A DNA stretch of 64,000 nucleotides, from the NCBI RefSeq assembly GCF_014203855.1, contig NZ_JACHJV010000001.1, positions 3,534,001-3,598,000 of the forward strand, in the 5' to 3' direction. Position 1 is the first letter of the stretch, and every line of letters begins with the position of its first letter. Shown here one piece after another: positions 11,645 through 20,224 of the stretch. The DNA is from Kitasatospora kifunensis. GTDB taxonomy: Bacteria; Actinomycetota; Actinomycetes; Streptomycetales; Streptomycetaceae. Under the pieces are notes generated by a model. That model made no database searches and was not told the origin of the DNA. It saw only the letters and a program-made list of their open reading frames with translations. The translations under genes were made by a program, and so were the position numbers.

Positions 11645-12399
11645 CACGCTTCCGTCCCTTCGTTGCGCGGGGAGACCACGCGGGCCGCGGGCGCGCCGGG
11701 CAGCGACTCGCCCTTGGCCAGCCGCAGCCCGGCCAGGCTGGGCGCACCGCCCGCGCCGGACTCCTCGTTGGCGCCCGCGCGCTCGTCGGGGAAGCCGGCC
11801 AGGATCCGGGCGGTCTCCTTGAAGGAGCAGAGCTTGGCGCCACGGGTGGGCCGCACCTCGGCGCCCGCGCGCAGCTCGTCGACCAACTGCTTGGCACTGG
11901 CCGGCGTCTGGTTGTCGAAGAACTCCCAGTTGACCATCACCACGGGCGCGTAGTCGCAGGCCGCGTTGCACTCGATGTGCTCGATCGAGACCGAACCGTC
12001 CTCGGTGGTCTCGTTGTTGGCGATGCCCAGGTGCTGCTGGAGTTCGGCGAAGATCTCGTCGCCGCCGAGCACCGCGCAGAGCGTGTTGGTGCACACGCCC
12101 ACGTGGTACTCCCCGGCGGGCTTGCGCCGGTACATCGTGTAGAAGGTGGCCACCGCCGTCACCTCGGCCGTGGTCAGCTCCAACTGCTCGGCGCAGAACC
12201 GGATTCCGGTCGCGCTGACGAAGCCCTCCTCGGCCTGGACCAGGTGCAGCAGCGGCAACAGGGCGGAGCGCGAGTGCGGATAGCGGGCGATCAGCTCCTT
12301 CGCGTCGGCGGCGAGGCGCTGGTGCGTCTCGGGCGGATAGGGCTTGGCCGGCAGCGCCGGCAGCCCGAGGTCGACGCCCGCTCGCGGGTCGGATGTCAC
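11644..12399 (-). CDS. nuoE: NADH-quinone oxidoreductase subunit E (2Fe-2S)
   Basis: 251-residue thioredoxin-fold 2Fe-2S subunit (cluster N1a) that partners NuoF. The four ligands are C103, C108, C144 and C148 (GVCTNTLC and [10 protein letters not shown]). A C-terminal extension of ~70 residues rich in Gly, Ala and Glu follows, as in other streptomycetes. The GTG start overlaps the nuoD stop (GTGA). Confidence 0.96.
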   Translation of the reverse strand: MTSDPRAGVDLGLPALPAKPYPPETHQRLAADAKELIARYPHSRSALLPLLHLVQAEEGFVSATGIRFCAEQLELTTAEVTAVATFYTMYRRKPAGEYHVGVCTNTLCAVLGGDEIFAELQQHLGIANNETTEDGSVSIEHIECNAACDYAPVVMVNWEFFDNQTPASAKQLVDELRAGAEVRPTRGAKLCSFKETARILAGFPDERAGANEESGAGGAPSLAGLRLAKGESLPGAPAARVVSPRNEGTEA

Positions 12400-13724
12400 C
12401 GGTCAACGCCTCCCATCACCGGGTCGATCCCGGCCACCGCCACGATCACGTCGGCCACTTGGCCGCCTTCACACATCGCCGCCATCGACTGCAGGTTGGT
12501 GAACGAGGGGTCGCGGAAGTGCACCCGGTAGGGCCTGGTCCCGCCGTCGCTCACCACGTGCACACCCAGCTCGCCCTTGGGCGACTCCACTGCCGCGTAG
12601 GCCTGGCCGACCGGGACCCGAAAGCCCTCGGTGACCAGCTTGAAGTGGTGGATCAGGGACTCCATCGAGGTGCCCATGATCTGCCGGATGTGGTCCAGCG
12701 AATTCCCCATGCCGTCCGGCCCGATGGCCAGTTGGGCCGGCCAGGCGATCTTCTTGTCGGCCACCATGACCGGCCCCGGCCGCAGCCTGTCCAGGCACTG
12801 CTCGACGATCCGCAGCGACTGCTTCATCTCCTCGAGGCGGATCAGGAACCGGCCGAAGGAGTCGGCGGTGTCCGCGACCGCGACCTCGAACTCGTAGTTC
12901 TCGTACCCGCAGTACGGGTCGGACTTGCGCAGGTCGTGCGGCAGGCCGGTGGCCCGCAGGATCGGGCCTGTGGCGCCCAGCGCCAGGCAGCCGGCCAGGT
13001 CGAGGTGGCCGACGTCGACCAGGCGGGCCTTGAAGATCGGGTTGCCGGTGGCCAGCTTGTCGTACTCGTGCATCCGGGAACGGAAGAGCTTGACCGCCTC
13101 GCGGATCTGGTCGACCGCGCCCGGGGGCAGGTCCTGGGCCAGGCCGCCGGGTCGCACGTAGGCATGGTTCATCCGCAGGCCGGTGACCAACTCGAAGATG
13201 TCCAGGATGAGTTCGCGGTCCCGGAAGCCGTAGATCATCAGCGTGGTGGAGCCGATCTCCATGCCGCCGGTGGCAAGGCACACCAGGTGCGAGGAGATCC
13301 GGTTGAGCTCCATCATCAGCACCCGGATCACCGTGGCCCGGTCCGGGATCTGCTCGGTGATGCCGAGCAGCTTCTCCACCGCCAGGCAGTAGGCGGTCTC
13401 GTTGAAGAGCGGGGTGAGGTAATCCATCCGGGTGACGAAGGTGGTGCCCTGGACCCAGTTGCGGTACTCCAGGTTCTTCTCGATCCCGGTGTGCAGATAG
13501 CCGATGCCGCACCTGGCCTCGGTCACCGTCTCGCCGTCGATCTCCAGGATCAGGCGCAACACTCCATGGGTGGACGGGTGTTGCGGACCCATGTTGACGA
13601 TGATGCGTTCGTCGTCGGCGCGCGCGACGGCCTCCGCCACCTCGCCCCAGTCGCCACCGGTGACGGTGAAGACGCGGCCCTCGGTGGTCTCCCGCGCTCC
13701 TGCCTCGTATTCAGTGCTGCTCAT
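12396..13724 (-). CDS. nuoD: NADH-quinone oxidoreductase subunit D
   Basis: 442-residue 49-kDa-type subunit that forms the quinone-binding site with NuoB. The [14 protein letters not shown] motif near residue 45 is diagnostic, and the C-terminal [12 protein letters not shown] and R-x-HFRDPSF region is intact. The start overlaps the nuoC stop (TGATG). The C-terminal arginine typical of the family is retained. Confidence 0.97.
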   Translation of the reverse strand: MSSTEYEAGARETTEGRVFTVTGGDWGEVAEAVARADDERIIVNMGPQHPSTHGVLRLILEIDGETVTEARCGIGYLHTGIEKNLEYRNWVQGTTFVTRMDYLTPLFNETAYCLAVEKLLGITEQIPDRATVIRVLMMELNRISSHLVCLATGGMEIGSTTLMIYGFRDRELILDIFELVTGLRMNHAYVRPGGLAQDLPPGAVDQIREAVKLFRSRMHEYDKLATGNPIFKARLVDVGHLDLAGCLALGATGPILRATGLPHDLRKSDPYCGYENYEFEVAVADTADSFGRFLIRLEEMKQSLRIVEQCLDRLRPGPVMVADKKIAWPAQLAIGPDGMGNSLDHIRQIMGTSMESLIHHFKLVTEGFRVPVGQAYAAVESPKGELGVHVVSDGGTRPYRVHFRDPSFTNLQSMAAMCEGGQVADVIVAVAGIDPVMGGVDR

Positions 13725-14536
13725 CAGGAGTACGACCTCCGCTGGTCGGGTGCCGGGATCTGGGCGCCCTTGTACTCGACGGGAATGCCACCGAGCGGGT
13801 AGTCCTTGCGCTGCGGATGGCCCAGCCAGTCGTCCGGCATCATGATCCGGGTCAGCGCCGGGTGACCCTCGAACACGATGCCGAAGAAGTCGTAGGCCTC
13901 GCGCTCGTGCCAGTCGTTGGTCGGGTAGACGCTGACCACGGACGGAATCCGCGGGTCGGCGTCCGGCGCGGTGACCTCCAGGCGGATCAGCCGGGTGTGG
14001 GTGATCGAGCGCAGCTGGTAGACGGCGTGCAGCTCGCGCCCGGCATCACCCGGATAGTGCACACCGCTGACGCCCAGGCAGAGTTCGAAGCGCAGTGCCG
14101 GGTCGTCGCGCAGCGTGCGGACGGTGGCCAGCAGGTGCTCGCGGGCGATCTGGAAGGTCAGCTCGGCCCGGTCCACCACCGTCTTCTCGATCACGGTGGC
14201 CGGGTCGAGCCCCTGCTCCTCCAGCGCGCCCTCCAGCTCGTCGGCCACCTCGTCGAACCAGCCGCCGTACGGGCGTTCGGCCGGTGCGGGCAGCACGATG
14301 GCGGCGGCCAGGCCGCCGAAGCCGGAGGTGTCGCCGCTGCCCTGGGCGCCGAACATGCCCTGGCGCCGGCCGATCACCTCGACGGGGATCTCCTTGCGGG
14401 TCTCCGGGACAGCCGGAGCTGCCGGGGCCGCTGGGGCCGCCGGGGCCGCCGGGGCCGCTGGAGTCGCCGGGCCGTCGGGCTGCTTGGGAGCCTCGGGCTG
14501 CTTGGGGCTCTCGGGCTGCTTGGGGGTATCCGTCAT
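13724..14536 (-). CDS. nuoC: NADH-quinone oxidoreductase subunit C, with low-complexity N-terminus
   Basis: 270-residue 30-kDa-type subunit of the connecting module. The conserved core includes [20 protein letters not shown] and the [15 protein letters not shown] region near the C-terminus. The first ~60 residues are a non-conserved tail of PKQPE-like pentapeptides followed by (AAP)n, encoded by 15-nt and 9-nt tandem units. The start is the ATG at 14536, overlapping the nuoB stop (ATGA). Confidence 0.95.
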   Translation of the reverse strand: MTDTPKQPESPKQPEAPKQPDGPATPAAPAAPAAPAAPAAPAVPETRKEIPVEVIGRRQGMFGAQGSGDTSGFGGLAAAIVLPAPAERPYGGWFDEVADELEGALEEQGLDPATVIEKTVVDRAELTFQIAREHLLATVRTLRDDPALRFELCLGVSGVHYPGDAGRELHAVYQLRSITHTRLIRLEVTAPDADPRIPSVVSVYPTNDWHEREAYDFFGIVFEGHPALTRIMMPDDWLGHPQRKDYPLGGIPVEYKGAQIPAPDQRRSYS

Positions 14537-15087
14537 CGAAGCAGCCCCCGCATCTCGCTGGTCGGGGTGGCGTGCAGGGCCAGCTCCTCGGCCGCTTCCT
14601 CGGCCCGCCGCTTGTTCACGCCGAGCGGCTCGTGCTGGATCTTGTGGTGCAGCTTGATGATGGCGTCCATCAGCATCTCCGGGCGGGGCGGGCACCCCGG
14701 CAGGTAGATGTCCACGGGGACGATGTGGTCGACGCCCTGGACGATCGCGTAGTTGTTGAACATGCCGCCCGAGGACGCGCAGACGCCCATCGAGATGACC
14801 CACTTCGGGTTGGCCATCTGGTCGTAGACCTGGCGCAGCACCGGGGCCATCTTCTGGCTCACCCGCCCCGCCACGATCATCAGATCGGCCTGCCGGGGCG
14901 AGCCGCGGAAGACCTCCATGCCGAACCGGGCCAGGTCGTAGCGGCCCGCGCCGGTGGTCATCATCTCGATGGCACAGCAGGCCAGTCCGAAAGTGGCCGG
15001 GAAGACCGAGGCCTTTCTCACCCACCCCGCGGCGCTCTCCACCGTGGTGAGCAGAAAACCGCTCGGCAGCTTCTCCTCGATTCCCAT
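14533..15087 (-). CDS. nuoB: NADH-quinone oxidoreductase subunit B (cluster N2)
   Basis: 184-residue subunit holding the terminal 4Fe-4S cluster N2, which reduces the quinone. Ligands are the tandem C37-C38 ([11 protein letters not shown]), C103 and C132 ([10 protein letters not shown]). The ATG at 15087 is separated from the nuoA stop by 122 nt that contain a tandem repeat, the only sizeable spacer inside the operon. Confidence 0.97.
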   Translation of the reverse strand: MGIEEKLPSGFLLTTVESAAGWVRKASVFPATFGLACCAIEMMTTGAGRYDLARFGMEVFRGSPRQADLMIVAGRVSQKMAPVLRQVYDQMANPKWVISMGVCASSGGMFNNYAIVQGVDHIVPVDIYLPGCPPRPEMLMDAIIKLHHKIQHEPLGVNKRRAEEAAEELALHATPTSEMRGLLR

Positions 15088-15120
15088 CTACCCATCCCTC
15101 TCAGTGGCCTCAAATCCAGC

Positions 15121-15210
15121 TGATCGCACTGCTGTTGATCGCCCCCGTGGTGATCGCCCCCGAGCTGACCGCCTCTGGGCCGCCCGCTTCTGGGCCGACC
15201 GCTTCTGGGC
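15121..15210. repeat. Six tandem copies of a 15-nt unit in the nuoA-nuoB spacer
   Basis: Exactly six 15-nt units fill these 90 nt on the plus strand. Examples are TGATCGCCCCCGTGG, TGACCGCCTCTGGGC and CGACCGCTTCTGGGC. Copies diverge gradually from the nuoA end towards nuoB, with the two copies nearest nuoA most alike. The array abuts the nuoA stop and lies inside the operon transcript. Confidence 0.9.
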
Positions 15211-15569
15211 TAGTCCCACTCCAGGCCGCCGCGCCGCCAGACATAGGCGTAGGCGACGAAGACGGTGGCGATGAACAGGAGCATCTCGACCAGCCCGAAG
15301 ATCCCCAGGGCGTCGAAACTGACCGCCCACGGGTAGAGGAAGACGATCTCGATGTCGAAGACGATGAAGAGCATCGCCGTCAGGTAGTACTTGATCGGGA
15401 ACCGACCGCCGCCCACCGGCTGCGGGGTCGGCTCGATGCCGCACTCGTAGGCTTCCAACTTGGCCCGGTTGTAGCGCTTGGGGCCGGTCAGCGAGGCCAT
15501 CACAACGGAGCCGACCGCGAACGCCGCCGCGATGGCACCGAGTACGAGGATCGGCGCGTAGGCATTCAT
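15210..15569 (-). CDS. nuoA: NADH-quinone oxidoreductase subunit A
   Basis: 119-residue three-helix membrane subunit, first gene of the operon. The YECGIEPTPQP stretch and the FDIEIVFLYPWAV motif are diagnostic. The start is the ATG at 15569 with GGAGGG about 10 nt upstream; longer open frame upstream lacks conservation and a ribosome site. The promoter region with three TGTGA-type dyads lies immediately upstream. Confidence 0.96.
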   Translation of the reverse strand: MNAYAPILVLGAIAAAFAVGSVVMASLTGPKRYNRAKLEAYECGIEPTPQPVGGGRFPIKYYLTAMLFIVFDIEIVFLYPWAVSFDALGIFGLVEMLLFIATVFVAYAYVWRRGGLEWD

Positions 15570-16033
15570 CTGCCTCGCTCCCTCCGTCCAGTCGTCCTTG
15601 ACTGCAGATCGGAACCGCCGGGTCACACTGGGGTGATCCGGTGATCCGGTTCCCGAGATCCACCTCATGTGAGGCAGTTCACAAAGCCCGGATCGAGCGC
15701 ATCCTATGCCCGTCCGCTTGTGATCTGCGACACGCAGTCAGAGGGGATCTTTGTGATCTACACCACCTCGCACATAGGTAGCCATGGCATCAGGTCGCAC
15801 GATATGAACGCAAAGAACTCGAATGGTCGCAAACAGTCACATTCATTGCTCAACTGGCTGGTCAGAGCCGCTTTCCTATATCAACTATGCGCCGATCAAC
15901 GCAAATTTCTGGGCTTCAGGTTGACGTGATAGAGGGTGCCACTCGACCGGGTGACGCGGCGAAGGCGGGGGCTTGACCCTTGGTTCACAAGCGGGTGAGA
16001 GTGCAGGCGGCAAGCAGACCCTGGAGGCAGCCG
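15570..16033. other. Long AT-richer intergenic region upstream of nuoA
   Basis: About 460 nt between nuoA and the VapB-like gene, clearly lower in GC than the surrounding genes, mainly 15700-15930. It holds the nuo promoter/operator region. An 86-codon plus-strand frame at 15669-15929 has neither a ribosome site nor GC-biased third positions and is not called. Nothing else was recognised. Confidence 0.8.
15668..15767 (-). promoter_or_regulatory. Three FNR/CRP/Rex-like dyads and candidate promoter of nuo
   Basis: Three sites share the GTG-N8-CAC spacing: TGTGAGGCAGTTCACA (15668-15683), TGTGATCTGCGACACG (15719-15734) and TGTGATCTACACCACC (15752-15767). The first, read on the minus strand, resembles the Streptomyces Rex operator (consensus TGTGAACGCGTTCACA). 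The second fits the reported Streptomyces Crp pattern GTG-N6-GNCAC. A possible -10, TAGGAT, lies at 15706-15701 on the minus strand. Motifs are seen; the binding proteins are inferred. Confidence 0.6.
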
Positions 16034-16192
16034 GTGAGCGTCATTGAGATCGACATCGACGACGAGGCACTCGCGATCGCGATGCGGCACCTGGGCACGC
16101 GAAGCCCGCAGGACGCCGTCAATGCCGTCCTGCGGGAGTACGTGATGCGGGCCGGCCAGGCGGAGGCGGCCGAGCGGGACCTGCGGCGGTAG
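16034..16192 (+). CDS. VapB-like antitoxin, orphan
   Basis: 52-residue protein, VIEIDIDDEALAIAMRHLGT and onward, typical of VapB-type (ribbon-helix-helix, DUF2191-like) antitoxins that pair with PIN-domain VapC toxins. The start is the GTG at 16034, preceded by GGAGG 6 nt away; an in-frame upstream ATG at 15980 has no ribosome site. No PIN-domain gene follows: the next genes are on the opposite strand. It may be a remnant of a toxin-antitoxin pair or act alone. Confidence 0.7.
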   Translation: MSVIEIDIDDEALAIAMRHLGTRSPQDAVNAVLREYVMRAGQAEAAERDLRR

Positions 16193-16247
16193 CGCGTCAG
16201 GTCAGCCCGGGGCGGGGGATGGGGTCGGCTGACTGGTGACTCTGGCT

Positions 16248-16600
16248 TCAGTCAGTCTCTTTTGGATGCCCCATGGAGGCCCGAACGATCCAACAGGTCC
16301 GGCCCGCCTCATCCACCAGGTACCAGATGCGGCACCGCCGGTGACTTCGATCTGCCACTGCGGGTACGCCTTCCCTCGGTGAGTCCCGGTGGCGAGCTTG
16401 TACTTCAGGCGGCCGTGCCGTGGCGTCTGCACGGCCGGGCTGGGGTTCACCCGCATCACCCGCCAAGCAGCGAGCGCATTGGTCGGCACCTGTTGGCACA
16501 GGTCGTCCCAACCTTTCCCGGCCTCGCTGCTAGCGGCACGGACATCGAACTCGCCGTCACCTGGCGGCGGCGCAGCCCGGTCCCCTCGCTTCGTTGTCAC
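16248..16600 (-). pseudogene. RelE/ParE-like toxin, frameshifted
   Basis: Encodes KRGDRAAPPP at the N-terminus and, after a one-base deletion at codon 90 (16332-16333, GGC reduced to GC), continues in another frame as RIWYLVDEAG...GHPKETD. With one base restored the product is 117 residues, exactly the length of the paralogue at 18707-19060. The uncorrected frame runs to 16202 with an unrelated tail. The C-terminal strand with a GHPK-T end is RelE/ParE-like, an assignment by resemblance. The GTG start overlaps the antitoxin stop (GTGA). The lost segment would carry active-site residues in this fold, so the toxin is probably inactive unless frameshifting occurs. Confidence 0.75.
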
Positions 16601-17079
16601 TCCTCAGCCGCCTCTGGAGGAGCCACACACCCGTGGTCTTCACCGGTGTCGGTGGTGAGAGCCGCGAACAACTCCGGGTCGGAGTACGCCTCAGCAGTGT
16701 GCTTCCAGGCCGCGATGACGGTCGCGATGGGATCGATCATCCGCAGAGCGGTACTCGCCCTGGCGGTGTCCACGAGCTCGACAAGGAACTCCCGGACCGC
16801 CTCGGCCGGAAGAAACCGGACCCAGGGGAAGGCCTCGGGGAAGACCCTTGTCAGCAGAGTGACCGCCTGCGGGTCGCTCTGTATGAGGGCGACGAACATG
16901 CGGGTGGTGGAGTCGACGATCTCAACCGCCTGTTCGGCCCTCGCAGCCGTGGTCAGGTAGAGGTCTTCGTCTCCCCGGCGGGTGAGCCGGATGCCGTGCC
17001 CTGGTGCGCGATCCATCTTGGCGACGGTGTCCTTCGGCTTCTGAAGGAGCTCGGAGAACGTGGCTTGCGTCGGGCTCAT
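16597..17079 (-). CDS. Phd/YefM-like antitoxin of module 1
   Basis: 160-residue protein. The N-terminal ~60 residues (FSELLQKPKDTVAKMD, then LTRRGDEDLYLTTAARAEQA) resemble Phd/YefM DNA-binding antitoxins. The longer C-terminal half (FPEAFPWVRFLPAEAVREFL) is shared with the paralogue at 18237-18710 and is probably the toxin-binding part. It is translationally coupled to the broken toxin gene. Upstream, AACTAGTT (17087-17094) is a candidate autoregulatory operator. A TAGTTT -10 sits 6 nt from the ATG, which suggests a leaderless transcript. Confidence 0.75.
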   Translation of the reverse strand: MSPTQATFSELLQKPKDTVAKMDRAPGHGIRLTRRGDEDLYLTTAARAEQAVEIVDSTTRMFVALIQSDPQAVTLLTRVFPEAFPWVRFLPAEAVREFLVELVDTARASTALRMIDPIATVIAAWKHTAEAYSDPELFAALTTDTGEDHGCVAPPEAAEE

Positions 17080-17083
17080 ACTT

Positions 17084-17096
17084 AGAAACTAGTTCA
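17084..17096 (-). promoter_or_regulatory. Candidate leaderless promoter/operator of module 1
   Basis: An AACTAGTT palindrome overlaps a TANNNT-type -10 (TAGTTT on the minus strand) that ends 6 nt before the ATG of the antitoxin. No ribosome site is visible. This is the usual layout of leaderless actinobacterial genes. Confidence 0.4.
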
Positions 17097-17120
17097 GAAG
17101 TCGTGCGGTGTCCACGGCGT

Positions 17121-18089
17121 TCACCCGATCGCCTCATGCACGTTTCGGGCTGTCCCGAGGGCGGGTTCGGGCGCCGGGTGGGCGCTCTGGCTCGGCACGA
17201 CGGCGCGGCGGCCGGCCTCGGTGCCGAGCAGTACCAACACGCCGCCGAACAGGGCGAGCGCGCTGAGGCGGTCGCCGCCGAGCGCGATGCCGAAGACGGC
17301 CGCCCAGAGCGGCTCGGTGCCCAGCAGCAGGCTCACCCGGGACGGCGAGGTGGCGCGCACCGCCCACATCTGGACGAAGAACGCGAACAGCGTGCAGAAC
17401 AGCGCGAGATAGAGCAGCAGCGCCCACTGCGCCAGTCCCCAGTGCGCCGCCACCCGCCACGGCGCGGGCCCGGCGAACGGGCAGGCGAGCGCGAACACCA
17501 CGGTGGCGGCGGCGAGTTGCACCCAGGTCACGGCGAGCGAGTCGACCCCGCGCAGCGCCCGGCTTCGCGACATCGCCAGCACGTGCGCGGTCCGCAGCAC
17601 GGCCGCGCCCAGCACCAGCAGGTCCCCGAGCGAGGGTGCGTGCAACCCCGCTCCCTCGGTCAGCAGCCCGACGCCGAGCAGCGAGAGCGCGGCCGCGCCG
17701 ACGAAGGCACGCGGGATCGCGGTGCGGCTCACCGCGCTCTCGGCGAGCGGCGTGAGGATCATCGTCAGGCTGATGATCAGCCCGGCGTTGGTCGCCGAGG
17801 TGTGCACCACCCCGTAGCTCTCCAGCAGGAAGATGCCGCCCAGGATCCCCCCGAGCGCCGCCCCACCCCGCCACTGCGCCGCCCCCAGCCCCCGCAACCC
17901 GCGCCAGGCGAACACCCCGAGCAGCGGGAGCACGACGCCGAAGCGCAGCACCAGCATCGGGACCACGGTCGCGGCCGAGGCCAGGTGCTTGACGGCGAGG
18001 AAGCTCGATCCCCAGACCAAGGCGACCGCGAGCAACGGCAGATCGGCGAACGCAGAGCGCGGGGCGGCGGCTTGTGAAGGGCTTCGCAT
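17121..18089 (-). CDS. EamA-family (DMT) transporter
   Basis: About 322 residues from the ATG at 18089, with some ten membrane helices in two EamA repeats. The first holds ALVWGSSFLAVKHL; the second contains GTEPLWAAVFGIALGGDRLS, the typical EPLWA repeat end. It is likely an inner-membrane exporter or permease of small metabolites; the substrate is unknown. The frame is open upstream to 18284, but that part would overlap the divergent antitoxin promoter, so the internal start is preferred. It lies between two toxin-antitoxin modules facing opposite ways. Confidence 0.85.
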   Translation of the reverse strand: MRSPSQAAAPRSAFADLPLLAVALVWGSSFLAVKHLASAATVVPMLVLRFGVVLPLLGVFAWRGLRGLGAAQWRGGAALGGILGGIFLLESYGVVHTSATNAGLIISLTMILTPLAESAVSRTAIPRAFVGAAALSLLGVGLLTEGAGLHAPSLGDLLVLGAAVLRTAHVLAMSRSRALRGVDSLAVTWVQLAAATVVFALACPFAGPAPWRVAAHWGLAQWALLLYLALFCTLFAFFVQMWAVRATSPSRVSLLLGTEPLWAAVFGIALGGDRLSALALFGGVLVLLGTEAGRRAVVPSQSAHPAPEPALGTARNVHEAIG

Positions 18090-18223
18090 GCGGGGTCCGT
18101 CCGTGGCGGTGGGCGGTGGGTGGTGCGTGGATCGATCATCGTCGCGCATGGCCGATCGGATGATCAACGGGATTGATCCGAATCCAGGCAGAGCAACGCA
18201 GGCCCCTCGCCAGACATCCGAGC

Positions 18224-18236
18224 TACTGTGGATGAC
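18224..18236 (+). promoter_or_regulatory. Candidate leaderless promoter of module 2
   Basis: TACTGT at 18224-18229 fits the TANNNT -10 and ends 7 nt before the ATG at 18237, with no Shine-Dalgarno sequence. The sigma gene at 43759 has the same arrangement. Confidence 0.45.
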
Positions 18237-18710
18237 ATGACTGTGGCCTACGAGGACGTGCCGTTCAGCGAGCTGCTCCACCACCCTGCCGCGACCACTC
18301 GACGCCTGGACACTGTCCGCGCGCTCCGACTGCGGCGGCGCGACGCCGGGGACCTCGCGTTGATGCGCATCGACCAGATGGAACAGGATGCCTCCGTCGT
18401 CGACTTCACCTCACGCCTACTGGCCGGTTTGCTGCGGACCGGGAACATCGACGCCCTCCGCCAGGCCGTGCCCGAGGCCCTTCCGTGGTGCACGTTCCTG
18501 CCCGCCGAAGACGTCGACGCACTGCTTGTGGAGTTGGTGGACACGGCGCGTGGCGCGGTGGCCCTGGATAACCTTGCGCCGATCGCGCTGCTGCTCACCC
18601 AGTGGCAGCACAGCGCGGAGATCTACGCCGACCCCGCCCTGCTCGCCCTGGTAACCCGCGAGCCAGACGGTGACCTCGGATCGGTCCCCACTCCTGAGGC
18701 GGCAGAGTGA
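18237..18710 (+). CDS. Phd/YefM-like antitoxin of module 2
   Basis: 157 residues from the ATG at 18237 (an in-frame GTG lies 9 nt upstream). Clearly paralogous to the protein at 16597-17079: shared features are FSELLHHP near the start, LRRRDAGDLALMR, a PEALPWCTFLPAEDVDALL segment and a C-terminal PTPEAAE. It is probably a transcription-repressing antitoxin. Its stop overlaps the toxin start as GTGA, exactly as in module 1. Confidence 0.75.
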   Translation: MTVAYEDVPFSELLHHPAATTRRLDTVRALRLRRRDAGDLALMRIDQMEQDASVVDFTSRLLAGLLRTGNIDALRQAVPEALPWCTFLPAEDVDALLVELVDTARGAVALDNLAPIALLLTQWQHSAEIYADPALLALVTREPDGDLGSVPTPEAAE

Positions 18711-19060
18711 GCCCCAAGCGCGGAGACCGGGCCGCGCCGCCGCCCATCGGCGCGGAGTACGACCTGAGGTTTGCCAACACCGAAGCAGCAGACGGCTGGG
18801 AGCAGCTGAGCCGCCAGGCCGGCGGCAACCTGCGCCGCGCCTTCGAGAGGATCCGTACTGCACCCCGGGGCACCGACAGTCCGGACCGCCACCACCGGCT
18901 CAAGGGAAAGCTCGGCAGCGGCACACTCAAAGGGCAGGAGCTGGAGCGCTGGCAGTACGAGGTCACCGGCGGTGGCCGCATCTGGTAGCTGATCGATGAC
19001 GTCAACCGCATCGCGTGGATCACCTATGCGGGGACCGGCCACCCCAAGGCCACCGACTGA
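18707..19060 (+). pseudogene. RelE/ParE-like toxin, in-frame nonsense codon
   Basis: Starts GTG with MSPKRGDRAAPPP, matching the toxin of module 1. Codon 94 is TAG (18986-18988), directly after GGGRIW. The same frame then continues for 23 codons as LIDDVNRIAWITYAGTGHPK to a TGA at 19058. The full frame gives 117 residues counting the TAG position, the same as module 1 after repair, where the homologous residue is Tyr. So TAC or TAT probably mutated to TAG. The 93-residue product lacks the final strands of the toxin fold. Confidence 0.75.
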
Positions 19061-19253
19061 CCTGTCCCGCCGGGCGCTACCGCTTCACCGCGAAGCCGCC
19101 CCGCACCAGGTAGAGGTCCGGGCCGTTCGCCCCGGGCGCCCGGACGGCGGCCGCCCGCCCCACCCGCACCGTGACGACCGGGGTGCGGGCGGGGCGGGCG
19201 GCCTTGGTGCCCCGGAGCGGCTGAGCCGAGGGGGCGGACCCGACGGCAGTCGG

Positions 19254-19769
19254 TCAGCAGGTGCCGACGGAGCCGTTGTGGGTGGACCAGACCGGCGTCC
19301 AGGGGCCGTCGCCGTGCGGGCGGTAGACAACGAGGTTGGCGTCGGTCTGCAGCCGCAGCCAGTTCGCGGACGGGTCGCAGCCGTGGTTCGTGCCGCTGTT
19401 CCAAACGGCGTTCTGGAAGGTGTCGTAGACCACGAGGTTGCCGTCGTACTGCATGATCACCTTCCCCGGCGCGGTGCCGTGGGTGTTGCTGTTCCACAGC
19501 GCGTCGCCGAACTGGTCGTACTCGACCAGGTTGCCGTCGCCCTGGTACACCAGGCGGTAGGCACCGTTTGCGGAGACCATCTGGTCACCGGGCAGCAGGC
19601 AGTTTCCCCAGTTCATGTGGTCCCAGTTGCTCGGGTTCTCCGAGCAGTTCCAGTTGGTGCCCGCGTCCGCCGACGCACTCGTCGCCGCCGCCAGCCCGGC
19701 CCCGCTCACGAGCGCCACCGCCGCACCGGTCAACGCCACAGCACGCTTCAGACCCGTTAACTTCGACAT
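19254..19769 (-). CDS. Secreted bulb-type mannose-specific lectin domain protein
   Basis: 171 residues. A Sec signal peptide with a cleavage motif near residue 34 (SASA-DA) is followed by a B-lectin domain with three mannose-site motifs QxDxNxVxY: QGDGNLVEY (76-84), QYDGNLVVY (107-115) and QTDANLVVY (141-149). Cysteines at 43, 57 and 131 may form disulfides. It is probably exported and binds alpha-mannosides. The ATG at 19769 has AAGGAG/AAAGGA upstream. Standing alone, with no linked enzyme. Confidence 0.85.
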   Translation of the reverse strand: MSKLTGLKRAVALTGAAVALVSGAGLAAATSASADAGTNWNCSENPSNWDHMNWGNCLLPGDQMVSANGAYRLVYQGDGNLVEYDQFGDALWNSNTHGTAPGKVIMQYDGNLVVYDTFQNAVWNSGTNHGCDPSANWLRLQTDANLVVYRPHGDGPWTPVWSTHNGSVGTC

Positions 19770-20011
19770 CCGTGGTCCTTTCTCCTTCGTCGCAGCCGGT
19801 CCCTCCGGCTGCGAGAAGGAGCATCCAGGACACCGATCAACAGGAGCTGGACAGCCGACCGGACCCCAGGAGAACGCACCGTCACACCCGCTGGGCACGG
19901 GCGCCGACGCGTCCAGGACGACTTCGACGCCTGGGAGGACCTCAGCCGCTCCACCGACTCCACCGAGGGTGGGGTAACGGTCGCCTGACGCCCTGACCGT
20001 CGATCAGCCTC

Positions 20012-20224
20012 CTATGCCAACTCGCCGCGCTTGACACCTGCGAGGAACGCGGCGAACGAGGCGGCCGGGAAGACGAGGGCCGGACCGGAGGGGTCCTTGG
20101 AGTCGCGGACGGGCAGGACGCCGGGGAAGCCGTCCGCGACCTCGATGCAGTCGTTCTGCGTGCTGCCGCTGTGGCTGGACTTGCGCCAGGTAGCGGCGCT
20201 CAGGTCAAGGGCGGGAGTTCCCAT
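20012..20224 (-). CDS. DUF397 domain protein
   Basis: 70-residue protein with the DUF397 hallmarks WRKSSHSGSTQNDCIEVAD and VRDSKDPSGPALVF. Such proteins are encoded next to Scr1-type XRE regulators in streptomycetes and are thought to act as their antagonists or partners. The start at 20224 lies inside the 3' end of the regulator gene (25-nt overlap), so the two are co-expressed. Confidence 0.9.
   Translation of the reverse strand: MGTPALDLSAATWRKSSHSGSTQNDCIEVADGFPGVLPVRDSKDPSGPALVFPAASFAAFLAGVKRGELA

Noticed and set aside
15121..15210. CRISPR-like array
   Set aside because: Units are contiguous without spacers, so it is a tandem repeat. The same holds for arrays at 55421, 58317 and 63445.
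15669..15929. 86-codon frame in the nuo promoter gap
   Set aside because: AT-rich codons, no ribosome site, overlaps the dyads.
19860..19987. Possible coding remnant (DDFDAWEDLSRS...) between lectin and DUF397 genes
   Set aside because: About 30 residues look protein-like, but no start, family or paralogue could be recognised; too weak to call.
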